A program made the translations under genes and the position numbers. A stretch of 64,000 nt of DNA from Paragonimus skrjabini miyazakii. Lineage: Eukaryota > Platyhelminthes > Trematoda > Plagiorchiida > Troglotrematidae. Of the stretch, positions 45,931 through 57,758 are shown piece after piece. The stretch lies in NCBI GenBank assembly GCA_014338405.1, contig JTDE01000219.1, positions 164,392-228,391 on the forward strand. Reading direction: 5' to 3'. Below the pieces are notes generated by a model, which worked only from the letters and a program-made list of their open reading frames with translations, did not search any database and was not told the origin of the DNA. How positions within the stretch are numbered: position 1 is the stretch's first letter; each line of letters starts with the position of its first letter.

Positions 45931-48900
45931 GAAACCTGAATCCTTTACTATTCACTTATAATTATGTGTGATCATAGTTACCAAACCAACTTCATCATAA
46001 CAGAACAATCTGAGATTTGCATCCAAACATATCTATCCAGTTCTCAATACTGCATCTCCCACGTGGGTGTCCTCTCTAGATGTTTTTCCTGAATGTTTCC
46101 GTATACGTTTTTAACAGACATTACGCACGCCTCTTTGTGACAAACGAAAGAGAAAAATTGACACAATGTACTATCAAAAAAATTCGAAAATTGTATACAG
46201 TCTAAGAATGACAAAGATATCTGTCTCTTCCGCTGTCGCTCTCAACCTGGCTGTAAATACTCTTCCGGTTTTGTTTTAATAACTGTGATTTTACCATCAT
46301 CTTAACATAGTGCTTTGTGTATCCTGAAGGCTGTATACATTAAGTACTGTACGATTATTAGTGCAGGCCTCCAATTTCATTCATGATAAAACAAAGCTAA
46401 ATCACATTATTCCGAATAATTTACGGTAATATTTGTGCGATTTTAGCGCTCATTCATTGATCACTGAAAACAAACACAGTAATCCGTTTATGATTGCTAA
46501 TTGAGTTATGTGTGGTTCTATCATGTTCAGGAAAATATCAAAAACGTACAAATGTTTGAAATGAAAGTCCAGTTTGCGTTGGAGGTGAGAAAACTGTGTT
46601 GTTGCAGTGGCCCAGCCAGTAGTCCACAAATGTTAACTGACTGCTCAACATGAACAATTATAGGGTCATAGAAAATCGTAATCAAACTTGTATTGATGAC
46701 TGCTTTAGAGATGCTGAACCTAATTCTCCGGTGTGCAAAAAGAACCTAAGAACTTTAGTAAAAACGTATAGTTATCCACGTGTGTGAAACTTGTCAATAT
46801 GTGGATTTCAAATAATTCGCTCAAACCTAAACGCGAGCGAGTAGGCTTGTCGCCATCATCTTAAAAATGATGCAACACTGATCGACACGACCACCAGAAG
46901 AGTCATTTGACTGAGCGAAATTCCCTGTACACTGGGATAGATAGCATTGAATACATCTTCAGAAAAAACAGAAGTTGCACTCATGAACCGCTGATTGCAA
47001 TGAGTTACTCACACTAGCAGACCTTCTAGTTGTCAGGGATGGACGTATGAAGGTTACATTCAGTGCAACTTGGGCATGAAATGAACAGTCCATTAAATGT
47101 ATGACACTTTCACAGGTGCGAACGTAACATAAAACTTTATGATCATAATCGGACCAGTTGTAAGTTTCAAAACTCTAACCGACTGACACTTAGATGAGGG
47201 ATAACCTGCACTCCATGTTTCCTGGTCACGCTGTTTGCTCATTTCTACAGGCCACTTACTTTAGATATCTAACAAAATACCGCTTAAGTGTGTGCAGTAT
47301 TGATAGAGCTGTACACAAGCAGCTTTTTTTCAACTCTCTCTCTACTTACCTACTCTTACTTCTTGTGCATGTTTACCAACCGCCAAACACAGTTTGTTTA
47401 TTGACAATCACATAGACAGGAACTCACAGGCAACGATATGTCTACACGCTACAAAATTATATAAGCTTATAAACACATAAAACGATCGTTTGAACCAGGG
47501 TGGTTCCATAATGTATATAGCGCAGGGAACAAATCTAGCCTCAATTGCAGCCTCCAACTGCTCGACATAAAACAATAAACTGACGAAGTTCGTTCAAGTG
47601 ATAGTCTTTGTAGCGAGCATGGGTCTAAAACCAGGTGACTGACTACATGAACTGGAGTGTGCTGACGTCGGAAGTGGACTGTGGGTCAAAAGTAGTTGTC
47701 TTTAAAAAAAAACTGTGAACAGCAAAACGATAGATATAAAACAAATGGCTTCATTTAGAAGTTTGCAAAAACATTTGGCACACGGGGATGCAAACATTCA
47801 TTATTTACTTGACGACATAAAATCTACATTAACTTGTAACGATTCGTGTTACTTTGCCTCTCCCGATTTGTAATCTGAGGAAAACTGTACCTTTGTTTGT
47901 AGTAAACGTCAGCTTTTGTTTTCGCGATCGGTGCTACCGCTGACTAGATGAAGTCCACTAGTGTCCATCTTAGCAATAATCAGTCACATACAAAGCGTGG
48001 TTGCTACATTGATAGTGCCTTAATATTCTGTCGTTCCAAACAGACACTAGATAACCTAGTGCTACGCTTAACTAGATGTCATCTCGAACTAAAGATGTGA
48101 ACTAGAGACTAATACTCTTTGCTGTTTCGAGACATGCTTATAAGTCGCCAGGATTGTGGCTTTATTAAAAGGACTGTATGCACTGTGTCCACATGATTCA
48201 GCCACTGCTTGAACTTTAGTCCATCATAAACGCGCATCACTAATTACACTATTCTTGCGGGCAAGACAAATCCGTACGCAGGCAGGCTTGCGCAGGAATA
48301 AAACTTGATCATGCCCGTACTACAATCCAGTGGTTATCCCCAAATGATTCCTAGAAAAACATGGTAAACAGAAACTACCATTCTGAACAGATGGTCACTG
48401 TGAGAAAGAAGAAGGCTTGCATTTTAGAGGTGATTACAGCATACATCAAACAACGCAAACTCTAATTGATTCGGGGAAACAAACACCTAATCCAGTCGAA
48501 CTCGGTGTACTTACTTGAACTCAGAAACTACTTGTCTTCAATCAAAGGAGATCAGCCTGTCGGTGCCACCTCACAATAAGGTAGCCAATTTGTATTTTAT
48601 TTTTATGCAACTTATATGTAATTTATGTGTAACTCTAAATAAAGTTACACAGACAGAACCGAGGACTGCTTGATTTTCAAACTGAAATTCAAGTAACCGA
48701 AGAACGAATATCGTTGCAACACGCATTCAACCATTGTCCGCAGTCGTCAGATACGCCATGGTCATTGGTCACGTTATCGATTCAGCTTGTACATTCAGAA
48801 TCTTACTACGTAATCCAGGATTCTTGCGGTTTATTGGGGTGGTCATAATCAATCGAGTGAAGCCTACGTTTTGTGTTCAAAACCAGTTTATGAACTTGAA

Positions 48901-50799
48901 CTGGCCCAGAACCTTCCCTAACATACTGACTAATTATCCACTCCATCCTAATTGTTGGGTATGAAGTATCGATCGATGTCACTGTGGATTTGGTACTGCT
49001 GAGTCACTAGGATATCAACTCACCTATAGCTTTCCATGTTCTAACTGCTTTTTTCAAAAATTATTTTGTTAAATTTACAAGTCACAGTTTAAAAATTTCC
49101 GCTACTGCGTACAAACGTACTCGTGCGTATGTCAGTTCCCTTGACAACTAGCTGATCAAACATTACCTTATTGGACCGGCATTCCACCTCCTCACATCTG
49201 TCCATCAGTTTCCATCCACACCTTTTGTGAACCGGGAAATATTCATCAGTCTGCATTTAGTCTATGTGTTTTTTGTCGATGCTATGAAAGTTCCGGCACG
49301 ATAGTGGAACGCAAATTGGTTAACGTGGTGGTTGTTTTAATTCAATGGCTGTGACGTTTACTGTCAATTACACGTTCACTTGTTCGATTACCGTTTATTG
49401 TTAGTGTTTCTGCGCGGATCTTGCTAGCCTGAGATTGGTCTATTTGTAATTCAGCGTGTTTCATTTCCGCTGGTGACATAGATAACTATTTGTATGGGAT
49501 TCGTAGGAATGTTGCAGATTGGGTGAAGCTGAGAATGTTCATTTACCCTGAATCGTAATTAGACGGTTGAAAAAGAACACATAACTCAGTAGATAATTTC
49601 AATTTCAAAAGATCAGCAACAGTCAGACTGCGGACACTGGAAGTTTTGTGCAATCAAGCAAGCATACTTCAAGTGTCCTTAAGCAAACAGCAGACTACTA
49701 AGAGCAAGTCGAATGAGAGGTCGAACGTATCCTCATTCGACCACGGTGGTTTTGATGGTAAGATTGTCTTAAACCTCAGCTTAGTGTACTGTGTTAATGT
49801 CAGTTTCGATCCGAAATTTACCTACTGATGACGTTGATACGACAGATTCTCAGTGAACAAACCCAAACGCCAAACCAGCGTTCGCTGTAAGCCAACTGGC
49901 TCAGTTACTATCGTAATTTTAGCCAGTGGCCTGTAAAAAACGGTTATTTTGATTGGGCAATGGCACCTCTCTTAGCGAGTGATGAGACTGATGTAGGATG
50001 GTACACCTGCTTCTGATATGCATATAATGCTTCCAGCGCCATCCCCGTTTTCACAGCCGGTCTGGGTTGGATGTTTAACAGAGTGTCGTTAGCGTTTTGC
50101 AACTCTTCGTTGTACTTTCTCAGGGATAACAGTTTCTCTACTACATACGGACTACCAAGTTCCAGAGAAGTGGGTACCAGCGAGTTGAAAGTGACCGTGA
50201 AACAGCTTACACGAAACAGTCCAAAAAGCTTAGCGATCAATCAATTCCCAGCCACCGATACGTGACTGTAAGACAGATTGAAGTCACTTAAAGCAATCGT
50301 TCGGGCCGTTCTGCTCGATCGTTAACTTTCCAGAAAGTATTCAGTACATGCCTAATGATGAAGACGCATTGTTTGATATTTAGTGGTTTTGAACGGAAAT
50401 GGGTTGTCCGCAGTCCAACACTATGAAACGTTCAGAGCTCAGTGCAGCTTTGCATTATATATCAAATTATCCCACAGTGGCTCAATTGTAGTATAGTTAG
50501 CATAGAACAGTAACAAAGAATTGGCAAACTGTAATAATTAGAGCAGGAATTATTCAAAAAGCAATGGTTCTAGTAAAACTTTATGATATAACACTATTCT
50601 CATCGTACTAATCAGAAAGTGTGCAACTGACTAACACAATAAAGCGGTAATCCTTATGGTATTCAATAAACCACAAAAGTAAGTATCATGCTTAAGAATT
50701 TTCATATAGAGTGGTAGAAGATCAACTCGGTCGAATGCCTTCTAGAAAGACGACAACTTGTTTGCTTTTACTAATGATTAGTGAGGAATTTTAGCTAAC
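45931..50799. other. No confident gene
   Basis: The minus-strand frame 49944-50240 (98 codons; it includes SPYVVEKLLSLRKYNEELQN and TGMALEALYAYQKQ) looks more protein-like than average, with a possible short helical segment. I do not recognise it and it has no clear splice sites. Other frames (47194-47415, 48734-48964) look random. No repeat family was noticed. Confidence 0.35.
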
Positions 50800-51066
50800 T
50801 TAAGTTAAACATCGCTCAAATACTCGTAGCTGTCGCATTCCCATAGATACTTCAGTCACCCGGTTTCAAACAGAACCACTAGACCCGAATTTCGTCCTTA
50901 TGAGGCAACCGCTGCTCCGATAACCTCACGATGGACAAGAATGTGTATTACCGATAAGCTCTAACAAGACCGAAACTCTGATCTACTGATTCTTTTCGGA
51001 AGAATTTGATCAGAAAGTCTATGAAAGTGTGAAAACTGCAGTCAGTTGTGTATGATTTTCAATTAA
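50800..51066. repeat. Foldback element, copy E
   Basis: The left arm (about 50802-50897) has TAGCTGTCGCATTCCCATAG, ACCACTAGACCCGAATTTCG and TCC. The core keeps ATGAGGCAACCG and GATAACCTCAC, remnants of the tRNA-like segment. The right arm (about 50940-51066) has CGAAACTCTGATCTACTG, TTCTTTTCGGAAGAATTTGA, AAGTCTATGAAAGTGTG and TGCAGTCAGTTGTGTATGAT. It abuts the truncated 5' edge of the LINE copy that follows. Confidence 0.75.
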
Positions 51067-52222
51067 CCGTCTGAGAAACTCACAAGATGACGGTGTAGAC
51101 ATCTAACCTGGTGGACGACTGACTGATCTAAATTACGCAGAACAAACAGTACTAGACGCTATTTCTCGCTCTGGTAAGCAGTTTGAATGCAATTCGCAGT
51201 CTCAAAGTGCTTTTGTATGATCGCTGTGATTACGTAGATCTGTTGCTGCATAATGAACTCAGGGCAGGTGTTGACCGGTTTTTGTATGTGGGTAGCTGCA
51301 TCACCGGTGGCGATGGAGATGTAAGGAATGAAACAGAAGCGCGTATCTCTAAGGTTACGGGCGGTATTCGCTAATGTGGGACACCTATGACAAGAAACAG
51401 GCATCTCTCTGAGGCTTAAGAGTCGCAAATGTAAAGCAACAGTGAGTGCTGTGTTATTTTACGGCAACGAGACTTGGCCACTCGAGGTAGAGGACGTGAA
51501 CCGTCTTCAACTACTTGACCACCGATGCTTGCGTTCAGTCGCTCGTATCGGGTGGCACAAGCAAGTGGGCAACGAGGAGGTTAGGAAGCGGGTGTTTGGT
51601 ACTGATTGTAAAACGAGTTCTTTTGTTCAGTCACTACATTTGCACAGACCTAGATGGTTAGGTCATTTACTAAGGATACAAGCTAGTCATCTGGCACACC
51701 GCGCACTCTTTGCCGATGTTGCTGCCAATTGGCGCAGAGTATGAGGTGAACAGATGATGACCTGGCGTATGGAAACGAAGTCGTTAAAGAAGGGGTTGGC
51801 CATTGTAGATCGGGTCAGTCTCCCGGGCTGGAGCCCTCGCCACTCACAGAGTCGGTGGCTTGAGACGTTAGGTGAGATGGCAGCTACTAGAGCTCAATGG
51901 TGTGAATGTTGTCGTTGTTTGTCCGAGTTGTTTGTGAAGTGAGTGCACTTAATGACGCGGAGTGACGAAAACCGTAAGAAAGCTGTCTTGCTGATGAAGC
52001 CTTACTTTCACTTACAGCTCGGTTGTTTGTTTGCAATGTGTAGGCACCTTGATGTTGAATGTTTGAATATAGACGTAACTATTTTTAGTGATTAGGTCCC
52101 CTCCCCCCATTTTTCTTCTCTCTTTCTATATAGGGTTCACTTTTTCTTCTTTGTGGTTGTGTGGCAGTTAAACATCAGTGAGAACCACTGACGTATTGCT
52201 ATATATACGATGACGATGAGTA
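51067..52222 (+). mobile_element. Longest RTE-like LINE copy: RT end, post-RT domain and 3' tail
   Basis: The RT palm remnant is at 51110-51142 (GGRLTDLNYAE, a decayed EYADD). Then come DRFLYVGSCITGG and ETEARISKVTGGIR. After a break comes the best part (51442-51744): FYGNETWPLEVEDVNRLQ, DHRCLRSVARIGW, EEVRKRVFG and RPRWLGHLLRIQ. After a stop, LPGWSPRHSQSRWLETLGEM and RAQWCECC follow. These are the ordered blocks of schistosome SR2/RTE-type ORF2 C-termini. The ORF ends at about 51941. The 3' UTR ends in a degenerate GAT run. Frameshifts and stops make it inactive. Confidence 0.92.
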
Positions 52223-52225
52223 TTA

Positions 52226-53159
52226 CTATCTACAATTTAGATCAACGAGAATCTCATACTACTCATCAGCGATCAAGATACCGCTCAGCGCGTTTAACCA
52301 TTTGTGTGATTTCAACCTGAAGTTAGGTCCTTTTTTGGAGTCATTTATCGGAGTTAAGAGGACAGTTACTTTGTTTCCTCTCAAGACTGAGCAATATGGG
52401 CGTCATTCACAGGCGAATGTGGCTGAGAGTTTATACATGATAGTTCATTTATTTGCTTCTATTCATTGTTTTTCTCTATCCCTACGGCGCAGCAGTTAAT
52501 TTGTTAACAGAAAAAACTCCTTCTATTGTAGTCGACAAGTGGGTATACGCTAGACCCTCGTCTACTAACAATTTAATATGCCTTTCCTGAAGAGCAATCA
52601 AAACGTAGTCCCAACAGGCATCGAACTAAAGAACGCAGCGGGCTTGGAAACAAACGGTATATTTCCATAAATTTTTAGAAATATGATACGTAATTAGCTC
52701 TAGCCTAGTCTGAGACCAACGGCAACAACCAAGAGAAAGAAAAGATGCGCGAGATGGGCTATTCTGTGGCGCTCAAAAGCCCGCCAAACGAAAAATGCGT
52801 ATAACCTTCAAGTGCGTTAAACAACGGTCGAAAAGGTTCAGGTTAAACGACCTTCCAGACTAGAATAATAGGTGAGTCGCTAAGAGAAGGGCAAGCATCT
52901 GCTGCGTGCAATTAGTTGTACGATTGAAGAAAGTTTCACTGAGTTCATATCAGACCTCCTATTGCAGGCGTACACATAATCATGCATACAGAACAAACAA
53001 GCGAGAAAACACGGTTGCAGCCAGGATCCTTAGAGAAGCCACACGATCGCTGGTCACTACACTATCCTTTTTGACTGCCGGACTGCTCTCTTAACTGATC
53101 GTCAGCCAAGCTCTCTGTAAACTTTGCGACAACTTATAATCAGGCTCATTCGCCATCCC
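52226..53159. other. No confident gene
   Basis: A reversed B-box-like string at 52609-52619 (minus strand TTAGTTCGATGCC) hints at a SINE fragment. The frame at 52906-53094 leads into the next LINE copy and might be a decayed N-terminal RT segment, but no motif can be assigned. Confidence 0.35.
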
Positions 53160-54090
53160 AACTGGTGAATAACGTTATCTACCTGAAAAACAGGTGTAGA
53201 CCTCCTATCTGGTAGAAGATTGTCTGATCTTGTCTAAGTCACCGACAAGATATTGCCGTTTGACCAAGTTCACGTAGGAGAGCTAATGCTATCCGTTATT
53301 TCGCGCTCTGCTGCTCTGGACTGCCTTTTGCGGCCCTAAAATACAAAACGTTTTTTTCAAGACCGATGTGACTGTCGCTGGACAATGAAGCTATGGAGGT
53401 CACTGACCGGTTTGTATAACTAGGTAGTTGCGTCACCCGCGTCAGAGGTAGAAGAAATTAACCGGAAGTTCGTTTCTTCAAGGCCAGGGCGATGCTCCTT
53501 AATCTGAGACATACGTGTGACGGAGAGGGATCTCCGTTGCTCTTACTGCTATGACCGTAAAATACGCCTTGTGTGGGAAGTTGTTCACTGCATGAAATCC
53601 CGTACAGGTTATTAGAAAACAAAGAACAGCAAACGTGTACACTCATTTGATTGGCTGACGTGTATCCACACACATTGGGCGGCAGTACGTCGTTATTCGC
53701 TTTGGTGACACGTCCCCCATAGTGCGTACACACTATTCCAATAGTCGCTTCTGATCCCTCGTCTTCCTGACTTTGAGACTTGTCCTTTAGTACTCGAATG
53801 TGCGCATTATACCGCTCACAAACGGAGCTGCACGTAATACAACATTATGGGTCGTGGACACAATGCGACTGTGATGGGCTGTGTAACTTTGTGGCTATGA
53901 AACCTAGCCATTCGGACTACAAAGCATAAACTGTCGCTAAGTATTTGACTATCGTCGAATGCCATCTATCTTTCACTTCAGTTGGCACCAACGGGTAAGC
54001 AGCAAGGGGTTTGAGAAGTGGGTATTTGGTAGTGAGTACTAAACGAGTTCTTTCATTCAACCATCAAGTATGCAGACTACCAAAGTACAC
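53160..54090 (+). mobile_element. Older RTE-like LINE copy, interrupted by another repeat
   Basis: Aligns with the 51.1 kb copy. GTGTAGACCTCCTATCTGGT (RT GVDL region) starts it, then DRFV and LGSCVT codons with a stop between, and ARAMLLNLRHTC around 53490-53513. Homology breaks off near 53575. It resumes near 53865 (GCGACTGTGATGGGCTGTGT), with AAACCTAGCCATTCGGAC for the TWPL region and GGGTATTTGGTAGTGAGTAC, then AAACGAGTTCTTTC for RVFGTD..TSSF. More decayed than its neighbour. The 3' tail was not found. Confidence 0.75.
53570..53860 (+). repeat. Unclassified interspersed repeat, copy 2, nested in LINE
   Basis: The segment splitting the LINE copy. It shares GGAAGTTGTTCACTG, AGAACAGCAAAC, GTGTATCCACACACATTGG, TGGTGACACGTCCCCCATAG, TTCCAATAGTCGCTTCT and TCGTCTTCCTG with 15.0-15.26 kb. 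The position inside an alignable LINE proves insertion (or the reverse event) and gives the best estimate of the unit length, roughly 260-290 bp. No target duplication could be fixed by eye. Confidence 0.65.
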
Positions 54091-54249
54091 TGTGTTTACT
54101 GTTTGCTAAACAACTTCATTAGCTATTCTTGTCTCTTTGCTCGTTCATTTACTAACGTATCACTGTTTGGGATTGTTGACTTTTTATGCAGTTTTATTTT
54201 CAGGTAGAATGTAGATTTGTGGATTCTATTGGACCTTCAAAAAGGTCTC

Positions 54250-54930
54250 ATTTCTATATGTACGGAAAACATTCTGTTAGAATTCAAAAACGTGAATTAT
54301 AGACATAACTATGAGTTGCCTATTAGGTCCCGTATTGACGGATGTATTTTTTGGGATGCTTGAAAGGCAATTTCGAGAGTCTTGCTCACAAGAGTTATGT
54401 AGATGACATTCTAGTTTTTACCAGTGAATGTGTTTTTACTTCATTTTATAATTATTTGAACACCATCCACCTGGACCTCATTATATTTCATGAGGTGAAG
54501 GCTAACACTTGCTTGCTGTTCTTAGGTATTTTTATAACCAGAGGTCAGGATGGTACATTGCAACGAACTTTTTATTGAGAGCCAACATGGAGCGGACAAT
54601 ATTTGCAATTCTCAAGTTTCGCTCCTAGTGTTTATATAGGGGGATTTGGTAAGAAACATTATTCCACAGATCCAGAATGACTTAGACTTTGTAGCCGGCC
54701 TTCTTCCAAAAAATAATTCATACTCGAGTTTAGCTCATGCTGAGACATGTCTGTCAACTATATACTTTTCATGACTCGGATTCTGAATTACGGTCAGAAT
54801 GCGATGAATATTTATTGAATATTTATTTATTTATTGCTGACCACAGCGCCGTTTACCTTATGGTATCACACCTAGAGGCTCAACCAAAGTCGTTTTTGAG
54901 TATCACTCAGGTTTCATGATAGCTGCGTGA
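54250..54930 (+). mobile_element. Penelope-like element fragment, RT core
   Basis: MSCLLGPVLTDVFFGMLE (family MGSPLGPVLA-IFM--LE) is followed, after a frameshift, by KSYVDDILVFTSE with an intact YVDD at 54396-54407. Then come FHEVKANTCLLFLGIFI and RGQDGTLQRTFY, then an in-frame TGA (54576). EPTWSGQYLQFSSFAPS follows at once in the same frame, matching the YRKPTWTGQYL..SF.P block. A later piece, RHVCQLYTFHDSDSELRSE, fits the thumb region. The GIY-YIG nuclease part was not found. It is a separate, differently decayed copy from the 33.6 kb one. Confidence 0.88.
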
Positions 54931-55365
54931 GGGAACGTTACGTGTCATGTTTTATTCCTATCGATATCTCATCACATGAAGTTTAAATCACATAAAGCTG
55001 CAATCGATTGAGTGATTTTCTATGGATATCAGCTGTGTGTCTGCTACTGGTTAGTGGCTAAGATTTTCAACGAACACATTGCCGTTTCATCCAAACATAA
55101 TGAAAATATGGGGTGTTCTAGCTGGAAAATGAGTTGCAAGAAGAGAGTTTTATCCAGACTGGATACTTGCACTTTAGAAAGTGAGGATGAGCTTACGATG
55201 CCCTGAGCCGATGCTAGGCAATTAGTTGAATTAATAAATTGCTTTATTCACAGTAAAATGTGGAAACTCAGCCAACAAAATTTTCATCTATTAATCAGTG
55301 ATAAAAGTTTTTTTTTAAATAGTTACACTGGTTGAAATAAAAACGGAACAACACGATTTCGGTTT

Positions 55366-55806
55366 TAAAGTTGTATGAACAAAGTAATCAAAAGGTATGC
55401 CATGTTTTACGCACAGTCGATCAAAGATTTCCTAAAAGATATGTACACCAGAAATGCGATTGATTCATACGCTTGGATACAAGTATACAAGAACTCATAC
55501 TGGATTGGATGCCGATCTGGGTAAGTCTGAGGACAAGAGACATCTGTTATTCCGAAGGACTTTCAGCAAACTGTCTGTATGCTTCCACTGAGGTTCAACG
55601 ATGAGATTTACGAATCGTGTACGTACAGTGCAGCTGTGTCGGACTTGAATTCGTTTAAAAACTTGGGATCTTTCTTTGTCAGACCCGGAAAAATTGTGCG
55701 AGAACAGTTGAGAAAACGAGGGTGTGTACAGGCGTTAATGAATCCTGAAATGAACGTGAGGATTGATAAGAAACATCTTCCTGAAAACCTCATAAAGGAC
55801 TTTTGA
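55366..55806 (+). other. Two unidentified open frames, possibly one gene or element fragment
   Basis: The first frame (about 55366-55523) reads VIKRYAMFYAQSIKDFLKDM and YAWIQVYKNSYWIGCRSG, ending next to GTAAGTCTG, which would be a good splice donor. The second (55579-55806) reads LRFNDEIYESCTYSAA, LGSFFVRPGKIVREQLRKRG and DKKHLPENLIKDF before a TGA. Both are more protein-like than chance frames. I recognise no family. No acceptor pairing them cleanly was found, so both a gene fragment and a transposon remnant remain possible. Confidence 0.2.
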
Positions 55807-56635
55807 TCTTCATGAAACCATTAGTTCCACAAGAATGCCAATAGACAACATGGCATACAGTTACATCCAGGTAGTTGGATAATGACATAACTTATCCTTC
55901 TGGGATTAGTGGAGTGCTGGATGTCAGATTTGAAACAAAAACGAAATGAGCGATCCATCTAGGTTGAATGGTTGTACAGAACCAGACACCAGTAGATACC
56001 GCTCGGTTAGTCTATTTGGTGTCACGGCTTAAAAACGGGGGAAATGTCATCACCTTTATTTTGCTTACACATGGTCGCCTTTCGGTCAACAAATCCGTGT
56101 AAGTTAGCAGTTTGATGTACACAACATATCAGGTATTGACAAGCTGATTTTAATCAAACAGTTGTAGATTTGTTAGATTCAAAACACCAGAACATATTTA
56201 ACATTATTTTCTCATATCTAGTAAGACTTTCCTATGGATACATACCTACTCAACTGTACTTTTTAGTGATCACTTTGGAGTAGGCAACCAAAATAGTTAT
56301 TTTGTCTTTTTCGGCTGCTTGCCTGTAATTAATGTATCACATAACGCCGTTTCCAATACCGGTTTCAAGTAAAGGTCAACTTGTTCGCACATCATTTTGA
56401 GCATGGATTTTCTCAACCACTTTCCACCAGTGGTCATTGTTCATTCTGTATATTGCGGTGAACTACAAATGGCAGCTTCCTAAATTGAAAAAAAATTGCC
56501 AGTGATTGTCCTAAAAGTGAGTTCAAATACCTTCGAATGTCTAACGTGAGGGATTGTTGTTCGGTGTGCCTGACGGAACAGAATCTTGTGCATATAGCTT
56601 ACTCTTACCGTGTATGAAAAGTCGATCAATGTGGT
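55807..56635. other. No recognised feature
   Basis: No open frame of note and no repeat recognised. Confidence 0.45.
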
Positions 56636-57146
56636 CTAAAAGAACAGCGAACTTACACAGACACACCCAAGTCGTCCTGTGCACCCAAAAGCCTTGTTAT
56701 CTCTGAACGCTGCTAATAAATTTACATTCGCCATACACAGACCTAAATCCGTTTTGCATTCGCTCTGAAGCGTGCGCACGCGCACGTTGTTAGGCGACGA
56801 TAACAGACGAATCATCGCAGGTTCGAACGTGAGTCTCGACGCATCCGATGTGTCAACATTTACAGCTGCTCGCGTTGTCTGACGGATGGTACAGACTTTT
56901 TTGAACTGTGCAGCTCGATTCGCCAAGTCCCGCGCGTGTTTGTGCACCTTTGTCCAGGCTGATGATTCGAGCGAATATGTGTATCGATCGCATTGTCAAC
57001 TCGCCGTCCGTTCTCTAACACAAACTAGGCATGTTTACGACCAAGCCTATGACGCAGCAGTAACTGGAATGAGGGTTGTGCTCGTTTTGAAACACGTGCA
57101 CTCAGTCTGTGCCCCTAAACTGAGTAGAACCGCATTGTGTAGGTAG
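56636..57146. other. GC- and CpG-richer block with open frames on both strands
   Basis: The minus-strand frame (56636-56947, 103 codons) includes HKHARDLANRAAQFKKVCTI and RLTFEPAMIRLLSSPNNVR, ending at a possible GTAAGT donor near 56652 on that strand. The plus frame (56886-57146) overlaps it. Base composition departs from the AT-rich surroundings and includes CGTGCGCACGCGCACG. Neither frame matches a family I know. It could be an exon on the minus strand or a transposon coding fragment. Confidence 0.25.
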
Positions 57147-57758
57147 AAAACCGGAACACTGTAGGAGTAGGTCGTATGATAGAGTTGTCTGAGTGTTTGA
57201 GACAGCGAGCAAATTTGTATGAAAAAGCGATCGGTCTAGGTTGGCTTCGAGAAACCCTTTTTAAAGGACACTTGCCGATATAATTACCTGTTTGCAAATC
57301 CCACATGATTTGAGTTGTACGACTGCATATTGTCTTCGATTCGGCTAACACAATTTCAGCTAGAACTAACATAGCTATGATAGATACGAATCACATAACA
57401 TGTGTAATTAGTAGCAATAAGACAAAGGAAACGAACGAAAGAAGTCCCGAGTTGGCTGTGAAACATAAGACCTGGATACCATGTGTTTACACAATCACGA
57501 GCATTTCAGTGTCATATGCTAGCGGGCAGCAGTCCCCGAATTAAACAAAAGTATTTGCCATTGATCTTGGGCTGTTATAAAAATAAAACAATATTGTGGA
57601 AACCCGTTATCAAAGCTTACTCATGAATTTGGTTTAGCAACTTGTATTACATTCAATGAAATGGCTGATCTTAGTCTCTCGACCGGTTGAGTTGTTTCAT
57701 CAGTTTAGTACTTCGTTCTGTTGTGTCTGTCGCCCACCAAAAAACCAAACATATATAC

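Noticed and set aside
57691..57715. CTGATGAAAC on the minus strand as a hammerhead core
   Set aside because: The first box fits, but no stem II plus GAAA box follows at the right distance.
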